Assembly (NCBI RefSeq): GCF_029633865.1
Contig: NC_079213.1
Location: 85,127,803 to 85,191,802, forward strand
Direction: 5' to 3'
DNA from: Lampris incognitus
Lineage: Eukaryota; Chordata; Actinopteri; Lampriformes; Lampridae
DNA: 64,000 nucleotides
Below, in pieces: positions 10,366-20,590 of the stretch. Below the pieces are notes generated by a model, which did no database searches, was not told the DNA's origin, and was given only the letters and a program-made list of their open reading frames with translations. The number at the start of each line of letters is the position of its first letter. The stretch's first letter is position 1. The position numbers and the translations under genes were made by a program.

Positions 10366-10653
10366 ATGGCCAGAAAAAGAGAACTTTCATCTGAAACTCG
10401 ACAGTCTATTCTTGTTCTTAGAAATGAAGGCTATTCCATGCGAGAAATTGCTAAGAAATTGAAGATTTCCTACACCGGTGTGTACTACTCCCTTCAGAGG
10501 ACAGCACAAACAGGCTCTAACCAGAGTAGAAAAAGAAGTGGGAGGCCGCGTTGCACAACTGAGCAAGAAGATAAGTACATTAGAGTCTCTAGTTTGAGAA
10601 ACAGACGCCTCACAGGTCCCCAACTGGCATCTTCATTAAATAGTACCTGTTAG
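10366..10653 (+). pseudogene. Tc1-like transposase N-terminus (left arm)
   Basis: 95 codons: a paired-type DNA-binding helix-turn-helix ('GYSMREIAKKLKISYTGVYY') and a GRP-type hook ('KRSGRPRCT') before a second HTH begins. It is truncated before any catalytic residue. A full Tc1 transposase is around 340 residues. Confidence 0.85.
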
Positions 10654-10804
10654 AGCCTGTTTGTGCTGTCCTCTGAAGGGAGTAGTACACACCGGTGTAG
10701 GAAATCTTCAATTTCTTAGCAATTTCTCGCATGGAATAGCCTTCATTTCTAAGAACAAGAATAGACTGTCGAGTTTCAGATGAAAGTTCTCTTTTTCTGG
10801 CCAT
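10610..10804 (-). pseudogene. Tc1-like transposase N-terminus (right arm, inverted copy)
   Basis: An inverted copy of the first ~52 codons of the left-arm frame, then it runs into the central segment in antisense. The open frame is a by-product of the palindrome. Confidence 0.85.
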
Positions 10805-11185
10805 TTTGAGCGTTTAATTGACCCCACAAATGTGATGCTCCAGAAACTCAATCTGCTCAAAGAAGTGCCCATCCAACCAATCCAACTTGTGGGAGCTGCT
10901 TCTGGAAGCGTGGGGTGCAATTTCTCCAGATTACCTCAACAAATTAACAGCTAGAATGCCAAAGGTCTGCAATGCTGTAATTGCTGCAAATGGAGGATTC
11001 TTTGACGAAAGCAAAGTTTGATGTAAAAAAAAACTTATTTCAAATACAAATCATTATTTCTAACCTTGTCAATGTCTTGACTCTATTTTCTATTCATTTC
11101 ACAACATATGGTGGTGAATAAGTGTGACTTTTCATGGAAAACACAAAATTGTTTGGGTGATCCCAAACTTTTGAACGGTAGTGTA

Positions 11186-11335
11186 TGTAGCCCAACATCT
11201 CTCTTGGGGAGGAGGCACACTCATCAGGGAATGTGTGGATAGCAGGCCTAATCTCCATCACCATCTCCTCCCCATCGATGTCATTCATAGTTTTTTTCCA
11301 GATTCAGGCACTGCTTCTCAAACCTTCCAGACTTC
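11186..11335 (-). pseudogene. hAT transposase segment upstream of the Tc1 insertion
   Basis: Minus-strand codons 'NDIDGEEMVMEIRPAIHTF' run directly to the Tc1 insertion site and join the SGERSF domain on the other side, showing that one hAT gene was split. The 5' remainder is lost: at 11340 the sequence turns into an ACAGAC/AGAG simple repeat. Confidence 0.75.
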
Positions 11336-11339
11336 AATA

Positions 11340-11431
11340 CACACAATAATACACACAAATACAGAGAGAGACACACAAATACAGAAAGACAGACAGGCAG
11401 ACAGACAGACAGACAGAGAGAGAGAGAGAGG
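11340..11431. repeat. ACAC / ACAGAC / AGAG simple repeat
   Basis: Interrupted dinucleotide and tetranucleotide tracts (CACAAATACAGAG, then CAGACAGACAG, then AGAGAGAG). It marks the point where the hAT coding sequence is lost. Confidence 0.8.
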
Positions 11432-11526
11432 TATGAGTTTCTTCGAGGAGAGTAACAGTGTTCACTTGTCTCAACTAGTCACTAGGTGGGCCTATCTAAT
11501 TATGAAAGGACTTGGAGCATGCCTAC

Positions 11527-11761
11527 CTTCTGTCGGAATGATGATGACATGATGGGGAGGCAGGGTGTCCTCTTTATCATGGTGAGGTAGCTGATCGTTG
11601 TCTACCACAGGCTGTTTGGAAGTTGATAGAACTGCAGCAAGAAAAAGAATACATATGAATACATATGAGAGAGAGAAAGAGAACAGATGGAAACAAAAAG
11701 GGGCCAGTAAGCCAGTAAATTTACAGTCAGTCTTAGGGGTGGCAGATGGAGATTCCAGTGG
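11527..11761 (-). CDS. Two candidate exons, minus strand (unknown, perhaps hAT 5' exons)
   Basis: Exon 11725-11761 (37 bp; acceptor TTCTTTCAG, donor GTAAAT) and exon 11527-11631 (105 bp; acceptor TTGCTGCAG, donor GTAGGC) are phase-compatible: the first ends one base into a codon and the second supplies two. Joined codons are acidic and Pro/His-rich, with no domain I recognise. Lying upstream of the hAT transposase remnant in the same orientation, they may be its 5' exons. An unrelated host gene cannot be excluded. Confidence 0.3.
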
Positions 11762-12028
11762 CTGAAAGAATTTCAACAATGCTCCTACAAGGCCAACAAT
11801 GGAAAACAATGACAGGTCAAGAAAGTGATTTTTGTGCATAGATTGAGAAAATACTGGCTAGCAATTAACCTATATTGGGTCCACAACAAGATAATTAGAG
11901 GGCAACAAAGTCCATTCCAAAATGAGTTAGAGTTAGAATATGTTTCCGAAATTAGCTAACTCACTAACTGGCGTGCAATGTGAAGCTAAGGTAGCTAGAT
12001 AACATATCTAGCATATCTAGCGTTTTAA
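11762..12028. other. Spacer without recognised gene
   Basis: A/T-rich sequence with repeated TTAGCTA/CTAGATA motifs near 11950-12020. No open frame or repeat family is recognised. Confidence 0.4.
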
Positions 12029-12123
12029 CACCCCGCCCCCAACTGCAAATAGAGGACCCCCCCCCCATAACTGGTCACTCAATTCGAGCACTGGGGCTAA
12101 CCACTGCACCACCGTGCCGCCCT
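12029..12123 (-). mobile_element. tRNA-derived SINE head fragment
   Basis: On the minus strand it begins GGCGGCACGGTGGTGCAGTG, the tRNA-like head (A box) of the common fish SINE also seen at 50489-50863. Only about 95 bp are present; it runs into a C-tract near 12057-12066. Partial copy. Confidence 0.65.
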
Positions 12124-12296
12124 GGAGAAAGTATGTGATAATATTATGGTAATATGAATGCAGCGTACCTGAAGGGTACATCATGTGCCGTATTCCGTTC
12201 TGTTTACTATTTAGCATGTAACAACAGGCCTTTTTCTGATAATTATGGATTACTGGAGTTAGAACGCGAAAATGGGATTGACACTGGCATTGGTTG

Positions 12297-12460
12297 TGTG
12301 TTGCTAAGGGACCACTCGAAGACACACGTCTGTTAACATACGCTTCTTTACTTGAACAATCCACGTCACACTCCTTCTCCCCTCTTACAGTCACTTACAT
12401 CCTATCTTGTCCTCTAGCTCCCCCTACTGCCCTCCAACTGCATCAACTCAAGACATCACA
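12297..12460 (-). repeat. 3' LTR of Gypsy element B
   Basis: On the minus strand TGTGATGTCTTG...TTAGCAACACA, about 164 bp, preceded by the polypurine tract GCAAAGGGGATA (plus 12461-12473). A polyadenylation-like AAGTAAAG lies inside. Boundaries are inferred without a partner LTR. Confidence 0.6.
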
Positions 12461-12569
12461 TATCCCCTTTGCAAAAGATAACATTTCCATCACGAACTAT
12501 ACAATCACTGCGGTGCTTATGCTGAACTGTAAAAGCTATGAACAGTCTTACAATAACAACAGAATACCT

Positions 12570-12725
12570 TGACCATAAAACAAATAACAGTTTCGAAATA
12601 ACGGTCTCATGCAGACACTACTAGGTCATTAAAAAATAACAGTTTTGAAATAACAGTTTCATACAGAGAGTACTAGGTCTATAAGAAATAACAGTCTCGA
12701 AATAACAGTTTCATACCAACAATAG
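12570..12725. repeat. ~55-bp tandem repeat between integrase and LTR
   Basis: Just under three imperfect copies containing GAAATAACAGTTTCAT and CTACTAGGTC. It sits in the 3' untranslated part of element B. Confidence 0.75.
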
Positions 12726-12739
12726 GCTACTCTTGTTTT

Positions 12740-13540
12740 AGTTTACCGTCCTCAACATAACATAGTCCTGTGCCCAAGCGGGCGGCCTCCTGACCCTGAC
12801 CTCTCACAGAGGGGGCTGTGCATGTAGTGCGTCAGGCTGGACTCGGCTACAGTCTTTATCAGGCCCCCCGAGAGGATGGGCCTGCCCGGGGTCCGCGTGA
12901 CCCTGAAGGGGTAGGGCTCACGTGAGATAGGATGCATTCAAGGTGCGCCCATCAGACAGTCTGTAGCTTACTGGCCTCTTTGCTCATGCACCTGAAGGGG
13001 GCAAGAGTACTTTGACTGTCTCTTGCGTAGTATACCTGGTCTCCTAACTCTGACCCAAGACCCAGGAGGAAAGTGCACTGCTTTTGCCCTTTTCTTCTTG
13101 TCTGCATATTCCTTCATCTTCCTCTGCTTCTCTTTCACTGTCTGTGCTGTGTTTTGTGCTTGTAGGGATGTGACAGGCTGTGGTTTGTGGAGGCCTGTCA
13201 CATGGAGTTTGGTGTGCATCTGACGTCCGTGCAACAGCTCTGCAGGGGAGCATTGAGTGGTGGCATGCCTGGTTGCCCTGTAGACCTGGAGAAAGTCTCT
13301 GGTTGATGCTGTCCACTCTTTTCCTTCTATTTCCGCAGTCAGTAGACTATCCTTCAGACATCTATCAAATCTCTCAATTTCCCCATTGGCCTGGGGGTAG
13401 TAGAGTGAGGAGCGTTTGTGTGCAATTCCCCTGTCCTTGAGAAAAGATTCCATTTCCTGTGAAATCAGTTGACTACCATTGTCTGAGATTAACTCTTTTG
13501 AGGGTAATAGCAAAATGGCAACCAAGGGCTGTGGACTCAA
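12740..13540 (-). pseudogene. Integrase core (second half) and C-terminus, element B
   Basis: Minus frame 12968-13540 contains 'LISDNGSQLISQEMESFL' (second catalytic Asp), 'YYPQANGEIERFDRCLKD' (catalytic Glu) and a basic C-terminal region ending WVRVRRPG. The DYxSKWPE block between the first and second catalytic Asp is deleted at ~13485-13500, where the upstream frame ends. Confidence 0.8.
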
Positions 13541-14477
13541 AAGGGCCTACAATGTCTATTGCTACTTTTTCCCATGCAGCATCTGGGAATGGAACAGGTT
13601 GCATAGGCATAGTATGTGTAACGGCTGTCTTGTCATGCTGCTGACATGTGAGGAAAGATTTGATCGTGGCTTCGACTTGTGCATCCATCCCAGGCCACCA
13701 GTAGAGGTCCCTGAGATGTTGTTTCATTCTGACGATGCCCTGATGTGTCTCGTGAGCCAGTCGTATCAGTTGTGGCTGCAGTTGCTGTGGTACCAGTAGA
13801 CGGTGGTCTCCCCGCAGGACACATCCATCCACTATGGACAGTTCTGCTCTCAGTCTGTAGTAGGGTGTCAGCGTTGGATCCAGACCTGAGTGTGGCCATC
13901 TTGTGGCGGTGAACTCGCGCAGCTGTGACTGAACAGGGCATGCTTGACAGGCCTCCTTGAATTTATCTGCAGACACAGCTGAGAAGCTGCCCATGAGTGC
14001 CACCACCTCCAGCTCGTCCTCCTGTCCCTGATCAGCAGATAGCAATGGGAGCCTGGACAGACAGTCAGCTGTGACATTTTCTGTGCCAGGTCTGTATTGC
14101 ATGTCATAATTAAACGACAGCAACCTAGCCGACCACGTAACTATACGCATACCAGCTCTGTCCAGCCCCTTAGAGGAGAGTAGTGTAGTGAGGGGGCTGT
14201 GGTCTGTACGTAACGTGAAGCGTCTGCCCCACAGGTAGGTCCTCCATTTCTCTGTAGCCCAGACACACCCCAAATCTTCTTTCTCCTCCATGGAGTACTT
14301 TCGCTCTGCTGATGAAAGCGTGCGTGACGCAAACGCCACTGTTTTCTCAGAGTTGTCTGGGTGTATTTGAGTCAGCACAGCCCCAACCCCATAATCTGAA
14401 GCGTCAGTGGTTACGATGGTGGGCAGATCAGGATCAAACAAGGTCAGCGCGGGACTGTGTACAATCAACTGTTGCAC
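13473..14477 (-). pseudogene. RNase H and integrase N-terminus, element B
   Basis: 334 codons. RNase H: TTDASDYGVGAVL, YSMEEKEDLG, LRTDHSPLTTL and TADCLSRLPL. The HHCC finger follows: H-x3-H ('HETHQG'), then C-x2-C ('FLTCQQHD'). The first integrase Asp is in 'AIDIVGPFEST'. The frame ends where the integrase core has lost its middle part. Confidence 0.85.
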
Positions 14478-14818
14478 TGTTTCAAAGCTCTGCTATGCAC
14501 TTGCGGTCCAGACATATGCAGCATCTCCTCGCAACAGGCTGCGCATAGGCTCCACCACTGAGGAGTAGTTGGGAATGAACTTTGCATACCATGAAGTGAG
14601 CCCCAGAAAGGAGTGGAGGCCAGAGGCATCCTTGGGGGCAGGTGCCTACAACACTGCCTCCACATGACAGGGGTCTGGCTGTATCCCCTGGGCTGACACC
14701 CTGTGGCCCAGGAAGTCATGCTCTTCCTGCCTGAATTTGCACTTTGCCATGTTCAGTTTCAGTCCTGATGCATTCGTGGTCTGGAGTACTACTCAGAGAT
14801 GGGCATCATGTTGTTCCC
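14478..14818 (-). pseudogene. RT thumb fragment, element B
   Basis: Codons for the Gypsy block after the palm are readable with frame changes: EHDAHL, LNMAKCKFRQEEHDFLGH and LGLTSWYAKFIPNYSSVVEP. In-frame stops occur (TGA near 14795; others near 14650). The RT catalytic core is absent, because the sequence upstream is Copia. Confidence 0.75.
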
Positions 14819-15384
14819 TGGTTTTGAAACCTGCTACCATCCTTGGTAACCATGCGACTGTCCCCTTTCTTGAAAGTGATTGTCGCCCCTCCGTTTGTTG
14901 CTCTTGCCACCGAAAAGATGTCATGTGGGTATGAAGGCATATACAGTGTATCCCGAAGCTGTGCTCTGTGCTGTCGTCTGGTGCTGTCTAGTAGACATAT
15001 CATCACCGTTCCTCTTCGTTCTGCTATTCCACTGCACTTGGTGCCATCGGCTAACTCTACTGAATGGGTCTCAGGCTGGAATGAGTTGTCGAAGCTTTTA
15101 AACTTTCTGATGTCGTTCACAATGTGGGATGTTGCTCCTGCGTCCACCATGATGCCTTTCATCTCCACGTTGTCTGGTGGTCTCTCATTCGTTGTGTGCT
15201 TGGCCTTGAAGAGATGGTCTTGGTCGCTATGTTGTTCCTCCGTGACTTTTCTGACACTATCTTGTTCCCCCTTTTTCTTGCACAGGGATTCTTGGTGTGT
15301 ATTATTTTTGCAGTAACTGCACCACACTTTTCGAAAACATTTTCTTGCCTTGTGCCCTTTTATTCCACACTTGTAACACGTCAC
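14819..15384 (-). pseudogene. Ty1/Copia gag knuckle and protease fragment
   Basis: Starts with a CCHC knuckle (CYKCGIKGHKARKC) and a second Cys/His cluster (CSYCKNNTHQESLC). It then has the Copia-type protease motif 'MVDAGATSHIVNDI' and the block following it, ending 'GATITFKKGDSRMVTKDG'. DSGAT/DAGATSHI is diagnostic of Copia rather than Gypsy. Here the position after Asp is Ala. It is cut at the junction with Gypsy B before the Copia integrase. Confidence 0.85.
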
Positions 15385-15465
15385 GTTGGCATCTTCATCT
15401 TTTCTGTTGCTAGCGTGCGTCTTGGTGGGGCCTCGGCCTTGCCTTGCACGTCTTCATCACATTCA

Positions 15466-15720
15466 TCACATCACAGATCTTGCTGTGTTCATTTTCTCCG
15501 CCTCTTCATAGACCCGTAGTCTTCTTTTAAAGTCTGTGAACGTAACGTTATCTTCGTTTTGTGTTATGTGGACGGCTAGCAGCTTAAAAGAGTCTGGTAG
15601 CCCGCCTAGTGTCATGGCTACAATCAGTCCATCACTCATGGTCTCACCTGCATCTCTCAGAGCCGTAATGAGGTTCTCCGCCCTTATTATGTAGTCGGTA
15701 ACACCCTCGTTGTATGCCAT
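15466..15720 (-). pseudogene. Ty1/Copia gag fragment
   Basis: 84 codons of the UBN2-type Copia gag: 'EGVTDYIIRAENLITALRDA', MTLGGLPDSFK and FKRRLRVYEEAEKM. It lies just upstream of the knuckle frame, with a short frameshifted gap near 15400-15465. It continues upstream, across the Gmr1 insertion, to 26693-26878. Confidence 0.85.
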
Positions 15721-15875
15721 GCTTGGTCAACGACGTATATAAATTTATTATCCGTGGCTTGCTTTTTCCGGAATAACGTTCTTTCAGTTTTCTCAGAGCC
15801 TGCCATCACCCGTGGCTTCATGTCTTAACAGCAATAGGCTTTTATCATCTATCAGTCTTATTAGCTCAGCATAGC
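15721..15875 (-). pseudogene. Copia gag, segment left of the Gmr1 insertion
   Basis: Minus-strand codons 'CYAELIRLIDDKSLLLLRHE' and ATGDGRL run up to 15875, where the Gmr1-type element begins. The same reading continues at 26693. Stops and frame breaks are present near 15740-15800. Confidence 0.7.
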
Positions 15876-16371
15876 TGTTACGGCCCTAGTGCCGTGTGTC
15901 TGTAATTTCCCTCCAGGTAATGCCCCGCCTCCTGTGGAACTGCTGATTGAGCCCAGGTGACCCCAATTCCTCATCAGCTGGGTATATAACTTGGAGAGAG
16001 ACGCCCAACAGTGCCAGTGGGCCATTGTTGGTAGCAGTGAGTGGAGAGAGACGGCCAGTGGGCCATTGTTGTCAACCAGAGAGCAAGCGCTTGTGTCTAT
16101 ACTCCTTGAGAAGGAGGGTGAAACCTATTAGTGTTCTTGTTTCTTTCGGTTTGGTTGGATCTGAGTTTGTTTTGTTAAAAGCCTGGTTAGTTAAGCGTCA
16201 GCATCTTTAGTTGCCTGTTTATTCGATAGTTTGACTAAAAGTTTGTTTTGTTAATAAATCTGTCTTTACATCTGGTTCCGCCTCCCAGCTTTCTTATTCC
16301 CCTGGGACACTTTTTTATTTTCTTTGTTACTTCCCCTCATCCCCTGGACCTTTTTAACGGGGAACATAACA
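15876..16371 (+). repeat. 5' LTR of Gmr1-type element C
   Basis: TGTTACGGCC...GGGAACATAACA. A TATATAA lies near 16001 and AATAAA near 16252. It also holds a tandem duplication of 'GTGGAGAGAGACGGCCAGTG'-like sequence (16018-16070). Confidence 0.9.
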
Positions 16372-16373
16372 AT

Positions 16374-16391
16374 TGGGGGCTCGGCTGGGAT
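16374..16391 (+). other. Primer binding site of element C (tRNA-Pro-like)
   Basis: TGGGGGCTCGGCTGGGAT, two bases after the LTR, differs at two positions from the tRNA-Pro primer site used by gammaretroviruses. It is found here in a Gypsy element. Confidence 0.7.
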
Positions 16392-16427
16392 AATTCTTCT
16401 TGAATAAGACAGTAAGGAGGTGGATTC

Positions 16428-16429
16428 CT

Positions 16430-16466
<37 letters not shown>
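16428..16466 (+). repeat. (GT)n microsatellite in the leader of element C
   Basis: About 17 GT units between the primer site and gag. The leader (16392-16887) otherwise shows no gene. Confidence 0.9.
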
Positions 16467-16470
<4 letters not shown>

Positions 16471-16887
16471 TGTTGTCTGCAGTGGCGGGTGCGGTGAATA
16501 TTGTAAATTCGTTGGGTGTTTCAGACAGCTTCCCTGGTTAGAATAGGGGAGTGTCAAGCTGGGCTGTGATCAGTCCTTCCATCGGATACTCTATTTATTT
16601 TGCCTTTATTGTTTTAGGAGTAATCCTGGGTGGGGACAACGCTCCCTGGCGGGAGTAGGCTTTTCGGGTATCAGGCCGCCGAAGTTCAGCCTTTAAAGCC
16701 GAGCCCGGCACGCTCCGAGAAGACAGATAAGCAAAGCTTCAACCAGGTAGGAACGGGGGAAGTTTGTTTGTTGGGCTAGCCATACGTCTAATTTCAGCTT
16801 GCCGTAATTTGCCACTGGTGGATGTGACCTTTTGAAGGTGCGAGGTTGAGTGGCGGTAGCTGAGGCCCGTACGTGGTGTTCTCAACT

Positions 16888-18110
16888 ATGGCTACGTTTG
16901 ATTTGTGTGAATTTACAGCTAATCCTACATTAGCTCAGCTGGATGATTGTAAGAAAAAGAGCTATGTGATATTGCGGTGCATTATGGCATCTCCATCTCA
17001 GGTTCTCTGTCTAAAAGGGACCTGAAAACTGCGCTTATAGATGCGCTAATTGTTGGCGGGGTTCTTAGCTTACCGGCGCCTCGTAGTGAAGCCGCATTGT
17101 TCTCGGCTGACAGCCGCTCTAATTCTCTGGCAGAGGAGCCGACTGAGCAGATAACGGTTAGTTTTACTCCGGGTTCCCGTGGTGTGACAGAGAAGAAACC
17201 GGTTACCCTACCCCCCCTTTGAACCTTTCTCCGTAGAGTCCACGCCTGGTTCTAAACTGGATGTGCGGTTAAAAATCCGTCTTGCTCGTCTCCAGTTGGA
17301 AAAAGAGGAAAGGGAACTCAACTTCGTAGGGACTTGGAGTTGAGGAAGTTGGAGGCAGAGACAGCCGTCAAAATGTGACAGTTGGAGCTGCAGTTAGGAT
17401 CTGGCTCGGCTGTTACGAGTGAGTTGCCGACACAAAGCTCTACTGCCGCTTTTGATGTGAGCAAAAACATCACGTTGGTCCCTGTGTTCCGTGAGGCCGA
17501 AGTTGAAACCTACTTCGGTGCGTTTGAGCTGGCCGCAGGATGCGTGGGCTATATTGCTCCAGTGTAAACTAACCGGGAAAGCTCTGGAAGCTTGCGCCTC
17601 ACTTCCCGCCGCGGATAGCGTTGTTTATGAAAAACTCAAAAGTGCTATTCTGCGGGCATATGAGTTGGTGCCAGAGGCGTACCGACAACGTTTCAGAGGC
17701 CTCAGGAAAAGCCCAAATCAGATGTGTACTGACTTTACGCGGGGAAAAAAGCTTTCTCTTTGAATGATGGCGTTCGGCTTGCAAGGTCCACGACTTGGCG
17801 TCCTTAAAAGAGCTGATAGTGTTGGAGGATTTTAAAAACTGTGCCTGACCGCATTGTCACTTATTTGAATGAACAAAGTGTCCACTCTGCATCAGGCAGC
17901 AGTGTTGGCGGACGAGTTCGCGCTAACACATAAAAGCGTTTTTGTGCCGCATAATATTTCCTCCCCCGGCGGCGACGACTCACGAAATCCTAACCTGCAC
18001 GTTACCCAAACGTCGCGTGTCGGTACCCCTCCAAATCCTAGGGTAGAGAAACAATTTTTTTTTTTTGTCATAGATCTGGACATGTGGTTGCAGATTGTGA
18101 GGCCTTGAAA
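16888..18110 (+). pseudogene. gag of Gmr1-type element C (SCAN-like capsid)
   Basis: ATG at 16888 (MATFDLCEFTANPTLAQLDD), then frameshifts: the next blocks are 'GISISGSLSKRDLKTALIDA' (16980-17040), EVETYFGAFEL (~17500), 'AYELVPEAYRQRFRGLRKSP' (17655-17725), and 'TLHQAAVLADEFALTHKSVF' (17881-17945). The EAYRQRFRGLRK, VLEDF and ADEF pattern resembles SCAN domains; published work derives SCAN from Gmr1-like gag. A CCHC-like remnant (HVVADCEAL) lies near 18078-18105. It has multiple frame breaks and no full ORF. Confidence 0.75.
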
Positions 18111-18640
18111 CAGAAGCAGCAGGCAGCTGTCCCGAGACAGCCAAAAGGGGTGGGGCTGATAAAAACGATGTCCACGTTCCCCCTTAACCAACCTTCCCAT
18201 GCAGAGGGGCCAGATGAGTGTTTCGGCCCTTTCATCTCTGAAGGGTTTGTATCGCTCACCGGCAGAACCGAAGATCAATGTCCAGTTATTATCCTGAGAG
18301 ATACTGGTGGTTCCCAATCATTCATTCGCGCTACTGTCTTGCCTTTGACTTAAGACTCTGCCTGTGATGCGAGCGCTGTTGTGAGAGGAATCGGAATGAG
18401 TTTTGTGCCTACACCGCTTCATCGTGTCCATGTGAAATCAAAACTCGTTAGTGGTTTGTTTCCCGTAGCTGTTCGCGCCTCTTTACCAATCAGCGGCGTT
18501 GATTTCATCATGGGGAACGACATAGCAGGAGGGAAAATATACCCCACACCTGAGGTCATGGATGTTCCCTTGTCTGTGACAGAGTCTGACTTGGCAAAGA
18601 AATATCCTGACGTGTTTGGGGGTCTGTGCATTAACTAGAG
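18111..18640 (+). pseudogene. Aspartic protease, element C
   Basis: The frame 18084-18353 contains the active-site block VIILRDTGGSQSFI; a TAA follows at 18351-18353. The frame 18381-18638 continues with 'GVDFIMGNDIAGGKIYP', the second conserved retropepsin region. The protease would cleave the gag-pol precursor. A stop at 18636 separates it from a linker before integrase. Confidence 0.75.
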
Positions 18641-18929
18641 CTCAGGCCCAGAAACGGCCAAAAGAGGTTGATCTGGCTGATTCGGTGTTTGTTTCAGCCT
18701 TGTCTGAGGACAAGTTGTCCTCTGTTGGTGAGTCAGCGAGTGATGGGCCCACAAGAATGCAAGGACGGACGCTGCTCCAAATGTGACTCTGCCACTAACA
18801 CAGGAAGCATTCATCGTAGCCCAGAAGAGTGACCCTTCTCTGACGAAGTGTTTTGCTTCTGTTGTAAAAGGTGTAGAAGAAGCCACTCATAGTCACTAGA
18901 TGGTGGTTTGCTGGTGCGCACGTGGGTTC
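18641..18929 (+). other. Linker between protease and integrase, element C
   Basis: Degenerate coding sequence (blocks such as 'DSVFVSALSEDKLSSVG' and 'TQEAFIVAQKSDPSLTKCFA' are readable in pieces), interrupted by shifts and stops. Confidence 0.5.
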
Positions 18930-19499
18930 TACGGGGGGTAGCTGTTGCAGATGACTTGGGAGAAGACTGGAGTTCAGTTCATCAGCTTGTAGTTCCAGCT
19001 GGCTATAGGCAACATGTGCTGACCTTAGCGCATGAACACCTGTGGTCGGGTCATCTGGGTATAACCAAGACTTAGGACCGTGTTCTAAAGCATGTCTTTT
19101 GGCCAGGACTGAAAGCTGACGTTGCACGTTTTTGCAAAACATGTCACATGTGCCAAATCAACGAATTCCCTCGGCCTCTTTGCATCCAGTTCCAGCTGTT
19201 GGGGGGGGGGCCTTTGAACATGTTATTGTAGACTGTGTTGGCCCCCTACCCAGGACTAAGTCTGGTAACCAGTTCCTACTAACTGTAATGTGTGTTTCGA
19301 CCCGGTTTCCTGAAGCAGTTCCACTAAGGAAGATTACCGCTTCCGCCGTTAATAGAGCTCTAAGTTCTTTACAACTTTTGGGTTACCACGCGTTGTACAG
19401 ACCGATCAGGGCACAAACTCTCTAAGACCTTCAAACAAACACTGAAGTCTTTGGGCATATCACACGCAGTAAGTAGCGCGTACCATCCTGAGTCACAGG
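18930..19499 (+). pseudogene. Integrase of element C, N-terminal part
   Basis: HHCC finger (HEHLWSGHLGI...CKTCHMCQ) at 19000-19155, then the core: 'EHVIVDCVGPLPRTKSGNQF' with the first catalytic Asp, 'VSTRFPEAVPLRKITASAVN', then after a frameshift TDQGTN with the second Asp and 'VSSAYHPESQ' up to 19499. The catalytic Glu lies on the other side of nested element D, at ~24035. In this element the integrase precedes the RT. Confidence 0.85.
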
Positions 19500-19684
19500 T
19501 GTAACAATAGGAACCATTGTTTAGTTCCTTGTTTATACAGGGGTCGTTTAGGTTGTTGCACCTGGAATAACGGACCGAGCATGATGCATAACCTTACGTG
19601 CCGAAGTTATTAAAGTTTATAGCCCAGTGGGGTTGAAGCGAGTTGTAAAGTCTCATTAGTAGAAGGAAACAACACACTTTAACA
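19500..19684 (+). repeat. 5' LTR of element D
   Basis: TGTAACAATAGG...CACACTTTAACA, with ATTAAAG near 19610. Abuts the primer site. Confidence 0.85.
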
Positions 19685-19817
19685 TGGTGGCAGCGGCGGA
19701 CGACTCGGTTTGAAGTTTGGTGCGGAAAAGTTTCTAGGAGCGGGAGAGCGGTTAGTGTTGCTAAGCAACGTTCAGTATATGTTAGCATTAGCTGCTAGCG
19801 TGAGACTGCCATGTGAC

Positions 19818-20590
19818 ATGGATGGGCTTAAACCACCGCAAACGTTATGTCTGGACTCAAGCAACCTTTCGAGGACATGGAAGGCCTGGAGGGACGAGTT
19901 TGCTCTGTATGTGGATTTAGCCATGGCTGACGCCGATGACAAACAGAGGGTGAAACTGTTCAGCTATCTTGTCGGGAAGAGCGGCAGGGAACTTATGGAC
20001 ACGTTACTGGGCGACACACCGAAGGATGCATGGACGTTAGATGACGTTATCAAGAAGTTTGATCACTGCGACCCCAGCGTTAACGAGACTGTGGAACGTT
20101 ATCGTTTTTTTACAAAAAACCAGGGCACCAGTGAAAATAGACCATTATGTCATGGAACTGAGTGTTGGCAAGAACATGCAACTTTTGGACAGTGAAAGAC
20201 TCGCTCATTCGGGATCGGATTGTGTGTGGAGGTAACAACACAATCGTAAGAGACTGCTCCGAGAGAAAAACTTGACACTGGACACATGTTTGCAGCTGTG
20301 CAGAGCCGCTGAGCTCTCAAAGGACAATGTGAAAACCATCTCGGGATCGATGGTGGAAGAGGTACACGCAGGGCAAGGAGCACAGTATCGGAAACAGACG
20401 AGCAACACTGGAGTGCAGATATAGTGGATAAACGCATGAGAAAAGTAAACAAGTGCCCAGCGTTTGGGAAGAAGTGCACAAAGTGTGGAAGAGAGAACCA
20501 CTTTGCAGCAAAATGCAGAGTAAAACCGGAACTAAGGAAAGAAATATGTGAGTAAAATAACAACTGAATCTGAGTGATGAATAAGATATT
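19818..20590 (+). pseudogene. gag of element D
   Basis: ATG 19818 (MDGLKPPQTLCLD) opens a short capsid: 'LSRTWKAWRDEFALYVDLAM', 'QRVKLFSYLVGKSGRELMD', then a frameshift near 20115. It continues in other frames to a CCHC pair near 20455-20520 (CPAFGKKCTKCGRENHFAAKC). The rest of the ORF is broken by stops. Confidence 0.75.

Larger units (their letters stand above)
9987..11183. mobile_element. Tc1-family fold-back element (two 5' ends in inverted orientation)
   Basis: Both ends begin CACTACCGTTCAAAAGTTTG and are flanked by TA (9985-9986, 11184-11185), the mariner/Tc1 target. The left arm (to ~10520) and right arm (from ~10652) are near-identical inverted copies, each holding the same transposase start 'MARKRELSSETRQSILVLRN' with its helix-turn-helix. 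The ~130-bp centre continues the transposase only from the left arm. The catalytic DDE domain and the real 3' end are absent, so it can only move in trans, if at all. Confidence 0.9.
12297..14818 (-). mobile_element. Ty3/Gypsy element B, 3' half (of a Copia-Gypsy hybrid)
   Basis: Minus strand: end of the RT palm/thumb, RNase H, integrase, then a purine tract and 3' LTR. Everything 5' of the RT thumb is missing: at ~14818 the sequence switches, in the same orientation, to Copia gag-protease. No Gypsy 5' LTR is found. See the finding on the hybrid. Confidence 0.8.

Noticed and set aside
11640..11760. Continuation of the 115-codon minus ORF at 11492-11839 as one protein
   Set aside because: Splice sites at 11632-11637 and 11719-11724 explain the conserved-looking parts better than the continuous frame.
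16374..16391. Endogenous retrovirus, because of the tRNA-Pro-like primer site
   Set aside because: The coding order gag-PR-IN-RT-RH and the Gypsy-type RT, with no envelope frame before the 3' LTR, point to a Gmr1-type Gypsy element.
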